In this document: piece by piece, positions 28,510-37,188 of the stretch
Layout: every line of letters starts with the position of its first letter
Numbering within the stretch: the stretch's first letter is position 1
Source of the DNA: Akkermansia muciniphila
Lineage (GTDB): Bacteria > Verrucomicrobiota > Verrucomicrobiia > Verrucomicrobiales > Akkermansiaceae
Direction: 5' to 3'
DNA length: 64,000 bases
Assembly (NCBI GenBank): GCA_945901795.1
Contig: CAMDLP010000007.1
Span: forward strand, 27,347-91,346
Notes under the pieces: generated by a model
What the model saw: only the letters and a program-made list of their open reading frames with translations
Told to the model about the DNA's origin: nothing
Databases searched by the model: none
Made by a program: the position numbers and the translations under genes

Positions 28510-29322
28510 TTAAATGGCGACGGGGGCCTTGATGTGCGGGTGCGGATCGTAATTTTCCAAGCGGATGTCGTCGATGGTGAACGCGTCGATGTCCCTGACG
28601 TCCGGGTTCAGCCACAAGCTCGGCAAGGCGCGCGGCTCGCGGGAGAGCTGGAGTTCGGTCTGCACCAGGTGGTTCGAATAAAGGTGGAGATCGCCGAAAG
28701 TGTGGACGAAATCCCGCGCCTCGTAGTTGCAGACGTGGGCGACCATTTTCGTCAGCAAGGCGTAAGACGCGATGTTGAAGGGCACTCCGAGAAACAGATC
28801 CGCGCTGCGTTGATAGAGCTGGCACGATAGTCCGGGGCGGCCGCCGTCGGTCGCTTCGTGGACGTAGAATTGAAAAAGCAAGTGACAGGGCGGCAAGGCC
28901 ATCTGGTGGATTTGGCCGACGTTCCAAGCGGATACGATGTGCCGCCGCGAATGGGGATTTCCTAGCAAGCCATCGATCAGCAAGTGGACCTGGTCGATCG
29001 TCCGGCCATCGGGCGTCGGCCAGGCGCGCCATTGTTTGCCGTAAACCGGCCCCAGCTCGCCCTCGGCGTCCGCCCATTCGTCCCAGATCGTCACGCCGTT
29101 TTCCTTGAGATAGCGGGTGTTGGTTTCCCCGCGGAGAAACCATAACAGCTCGTGGATGATCGAGCGCAGGTGCAGCTTCTTGGTCGTCACGCAGGGAAAT
29201 CCCTGGCGCAAATCATAACGCGCCTGCCGACCGAACACCGAAATCGTCCCCGTGCCCGTCCGGTCGGAGCGTTCCTCGCCGTTTTCCAGCACGTCGCGCA
29301 TCAAATCGAGATAAGCTTTCAT
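28510..29322 (-). CDS. thyA: Thymidylate synthase
   Basis: ThyA methylates dUMP to dTMP using methylene-tetrahydrofolate. The nucleophile Cys146 lies in [11 protein letters not shown], and the phosphate-binding arginines ([17 protein letters not shown]) and the C-terminal KAPVAI are present. The frame is open to 29412, but the ATG at 29322 gives the normal 270-residue protein with Cys at the same number as in E. coli, so it is used. folA follows after 3 nt. Confidence 0.96.
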   Translation of the reverse strand: MKAYLDLMRDVLENGEERSDRTGTGTISVFGRQARYDLRQGFPCVTTKKLHLRSIIHELLWFLRGETNTRYLKENGVTIWDEWADAEGELGPVYGKQWRAWPTPDGRTIDQVHLLIDGLLGNPHSRRHIVSAWNVGQIHQMALPPCHLLFQFYVHEATDGGRPGLSCQLYQRSADLFLGVPFNIASYALLTKMVAHVCNYEARDFVHTFGDLHLYSNHLVQTELQLSREPRALPSLWLNPDVRDIDAFTIDDIRLENYDPHPHIKAPVAI

Positions 29323-29590
29323 GCCACTGATCAAGCCACGGAGCGGGCTCGTCAGGCAAGGACGAAGGGTCCCCGCCCGGAAGATAAAATGCACCTTGCC
29401 CGCAAGTTCCACGGTCTCGTGGCTGCGGCGTCTCTTCTTCTAAAACGGAGCATCACCCACCCGCTCCCGCGCTTCCTCAGCCACCCGCGCGGCTTCGGCC
29501 TGCAATCTGGCGAAAACGCACTACAGCCTTGGGATGAATGCGTCTTGATTGGGGCTGGAGGAAGACGCTCGCGGCGACCGATGATCGCTG
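29323..29590. other. Non-coding gap between thyA and ftsH
   Basis: About 270 bp without a convincing gene. A plus-strand frame runs through it into the antisense of ftsH, but it has no recognisable similarity. I see no strong terminator. It must hold the thyA promoter and the end of the ftsH transcript. Confidence 0.4.
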
Positions 29591-31951
29591 CTACGCGGGG
29601 GCGCCGATGGCTCCGGGAATGGGGCCGGGACCTTCCGGGCGGTCTTCTTCAGCGGCCTTGGCGACGGGCTTTTTCTTGAGCTCGTCCGGGACCGGTGGCG
29701 GCTTGGGCGCGGATGGCGGGTTTTTCATCTCGCCGAATTCGATGATGTCCTTGAGGTGGGCGGCATCGAGGGTTTCGAATTCGAGAAGCGCCTTGGCGAT
29801 GAGTTCGACCTTGTCGCGGCCTTCTTCGAGGACGCGGGTGGCGATGGCGTAGGCGTTGTCGATGAAGTTTTTGATTTCCTCGTCGATGATCTGAGCGGTG
29901 CTCTCGCTGTAGTTGGTGCGGCGGCCGCCCATGTCGCCACGGCCGAGGAAGACTGGGCCGTCGCCTTCGCCGTATTCGACCATGCCGAGTTTGTCGCTCA
30001 TGCCCCATTCGCAAACCATGTGGCGGGCGAGCGAGGTGGCTTGTTTGATATCGCCCGAAGCGCCGTTGGAGACGTCGTCGCTGTGGAATCCTTCCGCGAT
30101 GCGGCCGCCCATGGTGACGATGAGGTTGGCGAGGGCTTCCTTTTTCTGGGTAGAATATTTGTCGCCGTCTGGCAGATACATCGTCGCGCCGAGGTAGGGA
30201 CCGCGCGGGATGATGGTGACCTTGTGGAGCGGGTTGGTGTCTGGCAGGACCATGTTGAGGTAGGCGTGGCCGGCTTCGTGCCAGGCGGTGCCGGTTTTCT
30301 CCCTGTCGGACATGGCGAGGCTGCGGCGCTCGCGGCCCCAACGGACCTTGTCGCGGGCTTCTTCCATTTCGTCGAGGGTGACGGCGGAGAGGCCGCGGCG
30401 GGCGGCGAGCAGGGCGGATTCGTTGATCAGGTTGGCGAGCTCGGCACCGGAGAAACCGGGCGTGCCACGGGCGATTTTGGAAAGGTCTACTCCGGCGGCG
30501 AGTTTGATCTTCTTGACGTGGACGCGGAGGATTTCCTCGCGGCCGTTGACGTCGGGAAGGGAGATGGTGACTTGGCGGTCGAAACGACCGGGACGCAGCA
30601 GCGCGGGGTCGAGCACGTCCGGGCGGTTGGTGGCGGCGATGATGATGACGCCTTCTTGGGTGTCGAAGCCGTCCATCTCGACGAGCAGTTGGTTGAGCGT
30701 TTGCTCGCGCTCGTCGTGACCACCGCCCATGCCGTGGCCGCGATGGCGTCCGACGGCGTCGATTTCATCGATGAAAATCAGGCAGGGCGCGTGTTTGCGG
30801 CCTTGCTCGAACATGTCGCGGACGCGGGACGCACCGACGCCGACAAACATTTCGACGAAGTCCGAGCCGGAGATTGAGAAGAACGGCACGTCCGCCTCGC
30901 CGGCGATGGCGCGGGCGAGCAGGGTCTTGCCGGTGCCGGGCGAGCCGACCATCAGCACGCCCTTCGGGATCGAGCCGCCGAGTTTCTGGAACTTGCGGGG
31001 ATCGCGGAGGAAATCAACGATTTCAAACAACTCTTCCTTGGCTTCCTGGATGCCGGCGACGTCCTTGAAGGTGACCTTGTTTCTGTCCATTGTTAGAAGG
31101 CGGGCCTTGCTCTTGCCGAACGACATCGCGCCGCGGCCGGCGGATTTCATCTGTTGGCGGAACAGGAAAAACAGGATTCCGATGATCAGCAGGAAGGGCA
31201 GGAAGGTGAACAATGCGCTGCTGAGGTAGTCCTTGTTACGCCCGTAGATGGCCTTGTCCTTGACGAGCTTGTTGAGGTCCTCGCTTTGGATCGCGGTGGA
31301 GACGGGGACGCTGAACTGAACGGCTCCGGTGACCATTCCCTTGGCATCGAGTTGCACGGGCGGGAGGGTCACGATCGTGCGGGTGCCGACGATCACCGCG
31401 TCATCCGAGCCGGCGGTGGTCAGGACGCGCAGCGAATTGACAGGATCGCTGATTTCAACGGATTTGAGGGCCAATGACTTCCGGAGCTCGGCGAGGGAGA
31501 GGCTTTCCACATCGTTTTCGAGGGGTTGCTCGGAAGCGGCGGCGACTTGCTGGAAGCGGATGTTGTCGCCGAGCAGTTCGTTGATTTCATTACGTTGGAG
31601 GGCGAAATTGACGAGCACGCGGAAATCCTTTTTCTGGCTGTCCGACTTGGGGGCGAGGATTTCGGGGCTGACCCAACCGGTGATGGTGGCGTCGAAGGAA
31701 GTGTCGGTGGTGATGACCTTGAGCGGCTGCTTTGAATTGTCCACGACCACGCGGCCTTGGTCCCAGGCCTGGCGGAACTGGGAGTAGGTCATGGGAGTGG
31801 CCGCCTTGTTGTTATTGGTGAGGAACGCCACGCCAAGAATGACCGTTGCCACGCTGAGGAGGCCGAGGAGACGCCAGTTGAAGCCATTGGCCTCGCCGGG
31901 AGTGCGGTTCGGGTTGTTGGGTGGCGGAGTGGGGTTCGGTGAGTCGGACAT
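29591..31951 (-). CDS. ftsH: ATP-dependent zinc metalloprotease FtsH
   Basis: A membrane-anchored AAA+ protease for quality control of membrane and regulatory proteins. There are two transmembrane helices (about residues 27-45 and 245-265). The AAA domain has Walker A GSPGTGKT at 336-343, Walker B and the second region of homology ([21 protein letters not shown]). The zinc site is HEAGH at 558-562. At 786 residues it is longer than most FtsH proteins because the periplasmic part between the two helices is about 200 residues. A Pro/Lys-rich tail ends the protein. Confidence 0.96.
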   Translation of the reverse strand: MSDSPNPTPPPNNPNRTPGEANGFNWRLLGLLSVATVILGVAFLTNNNKAATPMTYSQFRQAWDQGRVVVDNSKQPLKVITTDTSFDATITGWVSPEILAPKSDSQKKDFRVLVNFALQRNEINELLGDNIRFQQVAAASEQPLENDVESLSLAELRKSLALKSVEISDPVNSLRVLTTAGSDDAVIVGTRTIVTLPPVQLDAKGMVTGAVQFSVPVSTAIQSEDLNKLVKDKAIYGRNKDYLSSALFTFLPFLLIIGILFFLFRQQMKSAGRGAMSFGKSKARLLTMDRNKVTFKDVAGIQEAKEELFEIVDFLRDPRKFQKLGGSIPKGVLMVGSPGTGKTLLARAIAGEADVPFFSISGSDFVEMFVGVGASRVRDMFEQGRKHAPCLIFIDEIDAVGRHRGHGMGGGHDEREQTLNQLLVEMDGFDTQEGVIIIAATNRPDVLDPALLRPGRFDRQVTISLPDVNGREEILRVHVKKIKLAAGVDLSKIARGTPGFSGAELANLINESALLAARRGLSAVTLDEMEEARDKVRWGRERRSLAMSDREKTGTAWHEAGHAYLNMVLPDTNPLHKVTIIPRGPYLGATMYLPDGDKYSTQKKEALANLIVTMGGRIAEGFHSDDVSNGASGDIKQATSLARHMVCEWGMSDKLGMVEYGEGDGPVFLGRGDMGGRRTNYSESTAQIIDEEIKNFIDNAYAIATRVLEEGRDKVELIAKALLEFETLDAAHLKDIIEFGEMKNPPSAPKPPPVPDELKKKPVAKAAEEDRPEGPGPIPGAIGAPA

Positions 31952-32161
31952 AGGAGTCGTGAAAAAACCGGGCGGGAGGCGTGCGCTTAAGGTGGGTGCG
32001 CTGCCGACTACCGTCCGGGAGTGAGGGAGGATAGCTTAAGAGGGTGAAAAGCAAACCCCTTTTTTGCACGAGTCTTGCGGGCGGGCGCAAGGTCTGCCAA
32101 GAAAGCCGGCGTGGAACCACCCGCACCCCAAAAAGACCAAGCTCAATCGCCTCAATTAAGG

Positions 32162-35100
32162 ATGCGTGTGGTGGGTTGGTTGCGGGCGATTCCGGGGGTG
32201 GGCCGGCTGCGGGCTTTGCGGCCGGGGGCGGACGCGCACGTCGGAGTTTTGGTAGATGCCTTCGCGGCGTTCGCGACTTTGGACGACGAGCTGAGTTCGC
32301 TGGAGGCGGATCTGATTTTGGACATGTTGCGGAGCGCGTTTCCGGAGGTGGACCACGGCTGGCTGGGACGGCGGTTGCAACGCGCGGTGCGCAATCCGCA
32401 GCCGCTGCAGGCTTTGGCGGTTGAGCTGAAGGACGGTTTTGATGATGCGGGAAAACTGGCGCTGGGCTTGCAGTTGTTCACGCTGGTGGATGCGGCGGGG
32501 CGCTCGGAGCGGAATCGGACGAGTTTCGAGATTTTCATGCGGCGGCTGGGGCGGCCGGATTACGGGGTGGCGATCCTGCGGGAAATGCGCGGCGACGGCG
32601 GCGATCCTGCGGATTGGGAGCTGCCCTTTGAGCGCTTGGTTTTCGGTAGGGACGGCGCGGATGTTTTATTGCCACCGGCGGCGGGGGATCATGAATTCCG
32701 GGTTTACCGGGCGGGGGATTTGATTTTGGTGAGGAACACCGGCATCTCGGCGTTGTGGATCCGCGGGCGCTCGGTGGAAACCGGTTCGTTTTTGCGGATG
32801 CGCGAGCGCCAGCCGCTGGTGGTGCCGGGCTGGACGCTGAGTTACGAGGACCTGATGTTTTTCCTCGATGTGAAGCGCACCGGCAACTCACCGACGATCT
32901 ATCTGGAATCCGGCGGCACCGGGCTGACCGCCGAGCGGACGCGCGGACGGCAAAGCGCGCTGCGGGTTAGATTCGGGCTCCACGCGGAGGTCGAGGCGCT
33001 GCGCGACACCGAACTGCACGCCGGCAGCCGCGGACCGCTGAAGAAGGGGGAAATCGTGATCTGCCGCAATCACGAGCGGCTGGGCGACGCGTCGGGTTTC
33101 AGTCTCTCGATCAACGAACTCCGCCGCAAGGCGACGCAAAAGGGACGGCGCTTCCGGCTCGCGGGCGACCGGCAGGAATACCTGGTTTCTAACGACGCTT
33201 CCGCGCTCGCACCGGGCGACTTACTGCTAGGTCCGAAATTATCGCCCAAGGCCGTGCTGTTTATCCGTTATGACGCGCAGCGGGCGGAGGGCGAGCTGGT
33301 AGTCCGGGAAAGCCACGGGCCGATTCTGGTAGATGGTGTGCCGGTGCGTCAGACCGCGCCGCTGCGGGATGGCTCGTTGATCCGTCTTTCCGGTAGCCAG
33401 TCGGTGCGCTGCCGTTTCAGCGAGGGATTTCTGGACGAGGAGCGGACGTTGATCGAGTCGCTCCAGGTGGAGGATTTGATCCATGATTTCGGGCCGGAAG
33501 CGCGGGCGCTGGATCACGTGAATTTCGAGGTGAAGCGCGGGGAAATGCTCTGTATCATCGGCCCCAGCGGCAGCGGCAAGAGCACCCTGCTTTCCGTTCT
33601 ATCAGGCCAGCGCGAGCCGACGCGCGGCAAGGTGAAGCTGAACGGAATCCCCCTCTATGAGCGACGGGAGCACCTCGTGCCGTTCATCGCCCACATGCCT
33701 CAGGAGGAGGCGCTCAATCCCCAGCTAACGGTGCGCGAGCACCTGCGGCACGCCGTCACCATCCGGCGGCCGGCGCTGTCGCTGGCAGAACACGAGCGGC
33801 GGGTTGACAGCATGCTCGCGGAACTCGGCTTGCAGTCGATCGCCCGCCGGCGGGTGGGCTCGCCGGGGGAAAAAACGATTTCCGGCGGCGAGCGAAGCCG
33901 GCTGAATCTGGGAGTGGATCTAGGGAGTCGGGCGGAGGTCTTCCTGTTCGACGAGCCGATCTCCGGCCTCTCGTCGAAGGACTCCGAGCACGTCGCCGAA
34001 ACGCTGCGGTCGCTGGCCCGCGAGAAAATCGTGATCGCCTCGCTGCACCGGCCGGGAGCTCCGGTGCTTCGCTTGTTCGACAAGGTCCTGTTACTTGATA
34101 GCGGCGGGCGTCTCGCGTATTTCGGGACTCCGGCGGGAATGGTCGGTTATTTCCGGGACGCCTGCGAGGAGCTCTCGATCTCCCACCCGTCGGTCACCGC
34201 GAAGTCGCCGCTGGGCGCGGACTTCGTGTTTGACGTGTTGGAAACCCCGCTGAGCTCCATCGGCGGCGGGTCGAACACGGGAGCTGCGCGGCGCTTCCCG
34301 CCGTCGTTCTGGCAGGAGCGTTTCGAGAGCGTGGACCTGATGCAGTCCCTGCAGCCGGGGAGCGGTCCGGTTTCCAAACACGGAGAGTCCGGGGAAGGGG
34401 AGCGCTTGCCGGTGCCACCGAAACCCTCGCGGAGGCTCCACGCCGTGCTGGCGGTCTTCGCCACGCATTTCCTGCGCTCGCTGCTGTCGAAATACCGGAC
34501 GCGCGGGACGATTTACAGCACCTGTCTTGAAGCGCCGCTGTTAGCCGCGCTGGTCGCGATCACCTTGCGGTCCTCGCCGGAGGGTCCCTATCAGTTCGCC
34601 ACCGCGCTGCACATTCCGGCCTACCTGTTCCTGAGCGCCACGGTGGCGATGTTCCTGGGGCTGACCAACTCGGCGACGGAAGTGCTGCGCGACCGGCCGA
34701 TCCTGCGGCGCGAGCGCAACTGCCAGCCGGGCGCGAGTTCCTACGTGATCGCGAAATTCGCCGCGCTGGGGCTGGTCGCCGCGATCCAGTGTCTGGCGTA
34801 TCTGGTGGTGGGGAATTACTTTCTGGATATCGACGGGATGCTGCCCTATCTGTGGCTGTGGATGACCCTAACGGCATGGACCGGCACCGCCATGGCGCTG
34901 GTCGTTTCCTCGATCGTGAAGACCGAGCGAGCCGCGCTGACGGCGGTGCCGCTTTTGTTAGTTCCGCAGATGCTGCTGGCGGGGGCGCTGGTGCCTTACC
35001 GGGAAATGAACCGCGGGTTGTTTGAGGACGCATCGAGCATCCGCGACCGGGGCGGGGTGCCGGTGCCGGCGGGGATCATGCCGCTGCGCTACGCCTACGA

Positions 35101-35674
35101 GGCGATGATCGTCGCCCAGGCCACGCGCAATCCGTTCGAGGAGGAGCGGCTGCGGTTGCAGCGGCGGATCGACAAGGCGCGTGCCAGCGCGACTCCGCTG
35201 ACCGCTGGGCAGGTGGAGCGTTTCGAACTGGTGAAGGAGGGACTACGGCGCTTGCTGGCGTCCGGCGCGACCTCGCCGGAGGAAGCGAAGAATCTGGTCG
35301 GGCGGATCCGCCGCACCGCCATGTCGGGGAGCCGCATCGAGGTGGAAACCATGAAGATCTGGCCGGAGAATGATCGGGAGGTGCGTCCGGCGTCCGAGTT
35401 TTTCGTGAACGAGCGGATTGATCTGCTAGTGCGCGAGGCGGAAACTTTCCGCAACGATTACCGCGACCAGTCGCGGCGGATCGTCTTCCACGCGCTGAAG
35501 AAACCGATTCCGTTGATGACGGCGAAGACCGGCGCTTCGGTTCACGAATATGTGGAGCGTCATGACCAGATAGAAACCCAGAAATACTGCGGGATCGTGC
35601 TGGCGGGAATCATCCTCGGGTGCGGAGGGATTTCGATCCTGATCATTTCCCGGCAGAACCGGCAGACGCGTTAG
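32162..35674 (+). CDS. Large TerB-like / FHA-like / ABCG-type ABC transporter fusion
   Basis: A 1,170-residue protein. The N-terminal about 120 residues form a helical TerB-like domain (DAFAAFATLDDELSSLEADL onward). Two FHA-like beta-rich stretches follow (one around LVVPGWTLSYEDLMFFLD, the other around GPILVDGVPVRQTAPLRDGS). The ABC ATPase has Walker A GPSGSGKST at 467-475, signature ISGGERSR and Walker B VFLFDEPISGL, and resembles the ABCG/White class. A permease with about six helices follows, with a long extracytoplasmic insert before the last helix. Substrate unknown. The frame is open from a TTG at 32075; the ATG at 32162 is chosen, with moderate certainty. Its TAG stop overlaps the stop of the convergent gene by 4 nt. 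Confidence 0.82.
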   Translation: MRVVGWLRAIPGVGRLRALRPGADAHVGVLVDAFAAFATLDDELSSLEADLILDMLRSAFPEVDHGWLGRRLQRAVRNPQPLQALAVELKDGFDDAGKLALGLQLFTLVDAAGRSERNRTSFEIFMRRLGRPDYGVAILREMRGDGGDPADWELPFERLVFGRDGADVLLPPAAGDHEFRVYRAGDLILVRNTGISALWIRGRSVETGSFLRMRERQPLVVPGWTLSYEDLMFFLDVKRTGNSPTIYLESGGTGLTAERTRGRQSALRVRFGLHAEVEALRDTELHAGSRGPLKKGEIVICRNHERLGDASGFSLSINELRRKATQKGRRFRLAGDRQEYLVSNDASALAPGDLLLGPKLSPKAVLFIRYDAQRAEGELVVRESHGPILVDGVPVRQTAPLRDGSLIRLSGSQSVRCRFSEGFLDEERTLIESLQVEDLIHDFGPEARALDHVNFEVKRGEMLCIIGPSGSGKSTLLSVLSGQREPTRGKVKLNGIPLYERREHLVPFIAHMPQEEALNPQLTVREHLRHAVTIRRPALSLAEHERRVDSMLAELGLQSIARRRVGSPGEKTISGGERSRLNLGVDLGSRAEVFLFDEPISGLSSKDSEHVAETLRSLAREKIVIASLHRPGAPVLRLFDKVLLLDSGGRLAYFGTPAGMVGYFRDACEELSISHPSVTAKSPLGADFVFDVLETPLSSIGGGSNTGAARRFPPSFWQERFESVDLMQSLQPGSGPVSKHGESGEGERLPVPPKPSRRLHAVLAVFATHFLRSLLSKYRTRGTIYSTCLEAPLLAALVAITLRSSPEGPYQFATALHIPAYLFLSATVAMFLGLTNSATEVLRDRPILRRERNCQPGASSYVIAKFAALGLVAAIQCLAYLVVGNYFLDIDGMLPYLWLWMTLTAWTGTAMALVVSSIVKTERAALTAVPLLLVPQMLLAGALVPYREMNRGLFEDASSIRDRGGVPVPAGIMPLRYAYEAMIVAQATRNPFEEERLRLQRRIDKARASATPLTAGQVERFELVKEGLRRLLASGATSPEEAKNLVGRIRRTAMSGSRIEVETMKIWPENDREVRPASEFFVNERIDLLVREAETFRNDYRDQSRRIVFHALKKPIPLMTAKTGASVHEYVERHDQIETQKYCGIVLAGIILGCGGISILIISRQNRQTR

Positions 35675-36279
35675 GAGTTTTCCGCTGGCGGCGAGGCGAC
35701 TTGGGAAAGCGCTTCCATCACCGCGAGCACGGCCGGCGGATCGAGCGCTTCGGGGACGACGGCACCGAGCACCAGGCTGCCGTAGGCGGTTTCCACCGGG
35801 ATGACTTCCAGCGTCGCTCCGGCGCCGATTTTGACATGGACGTTGCCGGCCGAAGCGCCCGGTCGGCGCGAGGCGAGCGCGAGGCTGCGGGCGAGGAAGT
35901 GCAGCCGTCCGTGATGGCTCTCGTCGAAAATAACAGATCCTTCGCGGTCGAGGATGAAAATGCCGGTCGCGGAGAAATTGTGGCGCATCCAGTCGCGGAA
36001 GCGGGAGATCCGGTCCAGAAACGGGCCGCGGGCGATGGTCGGGTTTTCCGCTTGCGGCGGCGAGTTGTTAGCCGGTGGCGCGGCGGGCGCATGGATCACC
36101 TGCGGCGGAAGCGGCGGCGTAGTGATCGGCGGGGAAATCGGATCGCTCGCGTAACCGACGAAGCCCTCGCCGAAACCCGCGTCCGCCAGCGGCGCGGTGG
36201 GTTCGCGGTTAGGCTTCATCAGGCGGTCGGCCAGGCGGCGGACCTCGACGGGGTCAAGCCATGGATTGATCGGGTCCAT
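35671..36279 (-). CDS. Roadblock/LC7-like protein with Pro-rich linker
   Basis: The N-terminal 85 residues are acidic/Pro-rich and probably disordered. The C-terminal about 110 residues look like a roadblock/profilin-type alpha-beta domain (ATGIFILDREGSVIFDE, then a helix, NVHVKIGAGATLEVIPVE, and a last helix LDPPAVLAVMEAL). Such domains often pair with small GTPases or ParA-like switches. It overlaps the upstream ParA gene by one base (TGATG), so the two are very likely translated together. Function unknown; the fold assignment is by eye. Confidence 0.6.
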   Translation of the reverse strand: MDPINPWLDPVEVRRLADRLMKPNREPTAPLADAGFGEGFVGYASDPISPPITTPPLPPQVIHAPAAPPANNSPPQAENPTIARGPFLDRISRFRDWMRHNFSATGIFILDREGSVIFDESHHGRLHFLARSLALASRRPGASAGNVHVKIGAGATLEVIPVETAYGSLVLGAVVPEALDPPAVLAVMEALSQVASPPAENS

Positions 36280-37070
36280 CAGCCGCGAGCGGCGTGGTGG
36301 CCGCCGTTAGGTTCGAGTTTCGCCTCGATTTCCGCCCGCAGCGAATCGAAGACCACTTGTGCGCCCGCGCCGTCTTCGAGGACGCCGATGGGCAGGCCGC
36401 GGGCACTGGCCCGGACGAAGAGCCCATCGCGCGGGATTTGGGTTTGGAAGACCATTTCCTGAGGCAGCAACTGGCGCAGGGCGGCGGCGGCTTCCGTGCT
36501 TTCCGCTAGGTCGTGTTGCACCATCGTGAGGCAGACCCCGAGCACGCTGAGCCGCGGGTTCATCACCCGCAGGCGGTTCAGGCCTTCCAACAATTTCGGC
36601 ACCGAGCGGATTCCCAGAGGCTCGGCCTGCTGTGGAATCAGGATCGCGTCGCTGGAGGCGATCACGTCACCGGTGACGCCGAAAAGTCCGGCGGCGGTGT
36701 CGATGAGGCACAAATCGAAGCCACGGGCGGAGACGCTGCGGATGAAGGCGCGGACGCGGGCGAGGTGGGCACCCATGCCGCCGCCCCCCGCTTCGTAGTC
36801 GCTGCCTTGGCCGCTGGCGACGAGGGAAAACGTCTCTAGCCGAGTCGGCACGATCAAGCGGTCGAGCGGGATTCCCGGATCGGCCAGGTAGTCGTAAAAT
36901 CCAGTGAGGAGGCGCGACTGGCGGGTGAGGGAAAGCCCGACGGAGCCTTGAGGGTCGGCATCGACAAGCAGGGTTTTCACCCCGGCGCGCGCGAAGGAGT
37001 GGGCTAGATTGATCGAGACGGTGGTTTTACCCACCCCTCCTTTTTGACTGGAAACGGCAATACTGATCAC
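36279..37070 (-). CDS. ParA/Soj-family ATPase
   Basis: A 263-residue P-loop ATPase with the deviant Walker A QKGGVGKTT (signature Lys10 and Lys15). It also has the DADPQG switch, Walker B FDLCLIDTAAG, and a C-terminal helix. No ParB gene or parS-like repeats are adjacent, so it may position a protein complex rather than segregate DNA. Its partner is likely the roadblock-like protein translated immediately after it. Confidence 0.88.
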   Translation of the reverse strand: MISIAVSSQKGGVGKTTVSINLAHSFARAGVKTLLVDADPQGSVGLSLTRQSRLLTGFYDYLADPGIPLDRLIVPTRLETFSLVASGQGSDYEAGGGGMGAHLARVRAFIRSVSARGFDLCLIDTAAGLFGVTGDVIASSDAILIPQQAEPLGIRSVPKLLEGLNRLRVMNPRLSVLGVCLTMVQHDLAESTEAAAALRQLLPQEMVFQTQIPRDGLFVRASARGLPIGVLEDGAGAQVVFDSLRAEIEAKLEPNGGHHAARG

Positions 37071-37188
37071 GTTAAGCAGGGAATTGTGACGCGACGGTAG
37101 CTTCGGCTTGCCACATCGGAAGTCTTTTCTTCATGATGCGGGCCTCGGGGAGGCAGTGATTGCTTTCCTGCCGTATCCATCATTGATC

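Noticed and set aside
32075..32161. TTG start giving a 1,199-residue ABC protein
   Set aside because: The added 29 residues are Lys/Pro-rich without family support; the ATG at 32162 fits better, though this is not certain.
36279..37070. Chromosome partition locus (parABS)
   Set aside because: There is a ParA-type ATPase but no parB gene and no repeated 16-bp parS-like palindromes around it.
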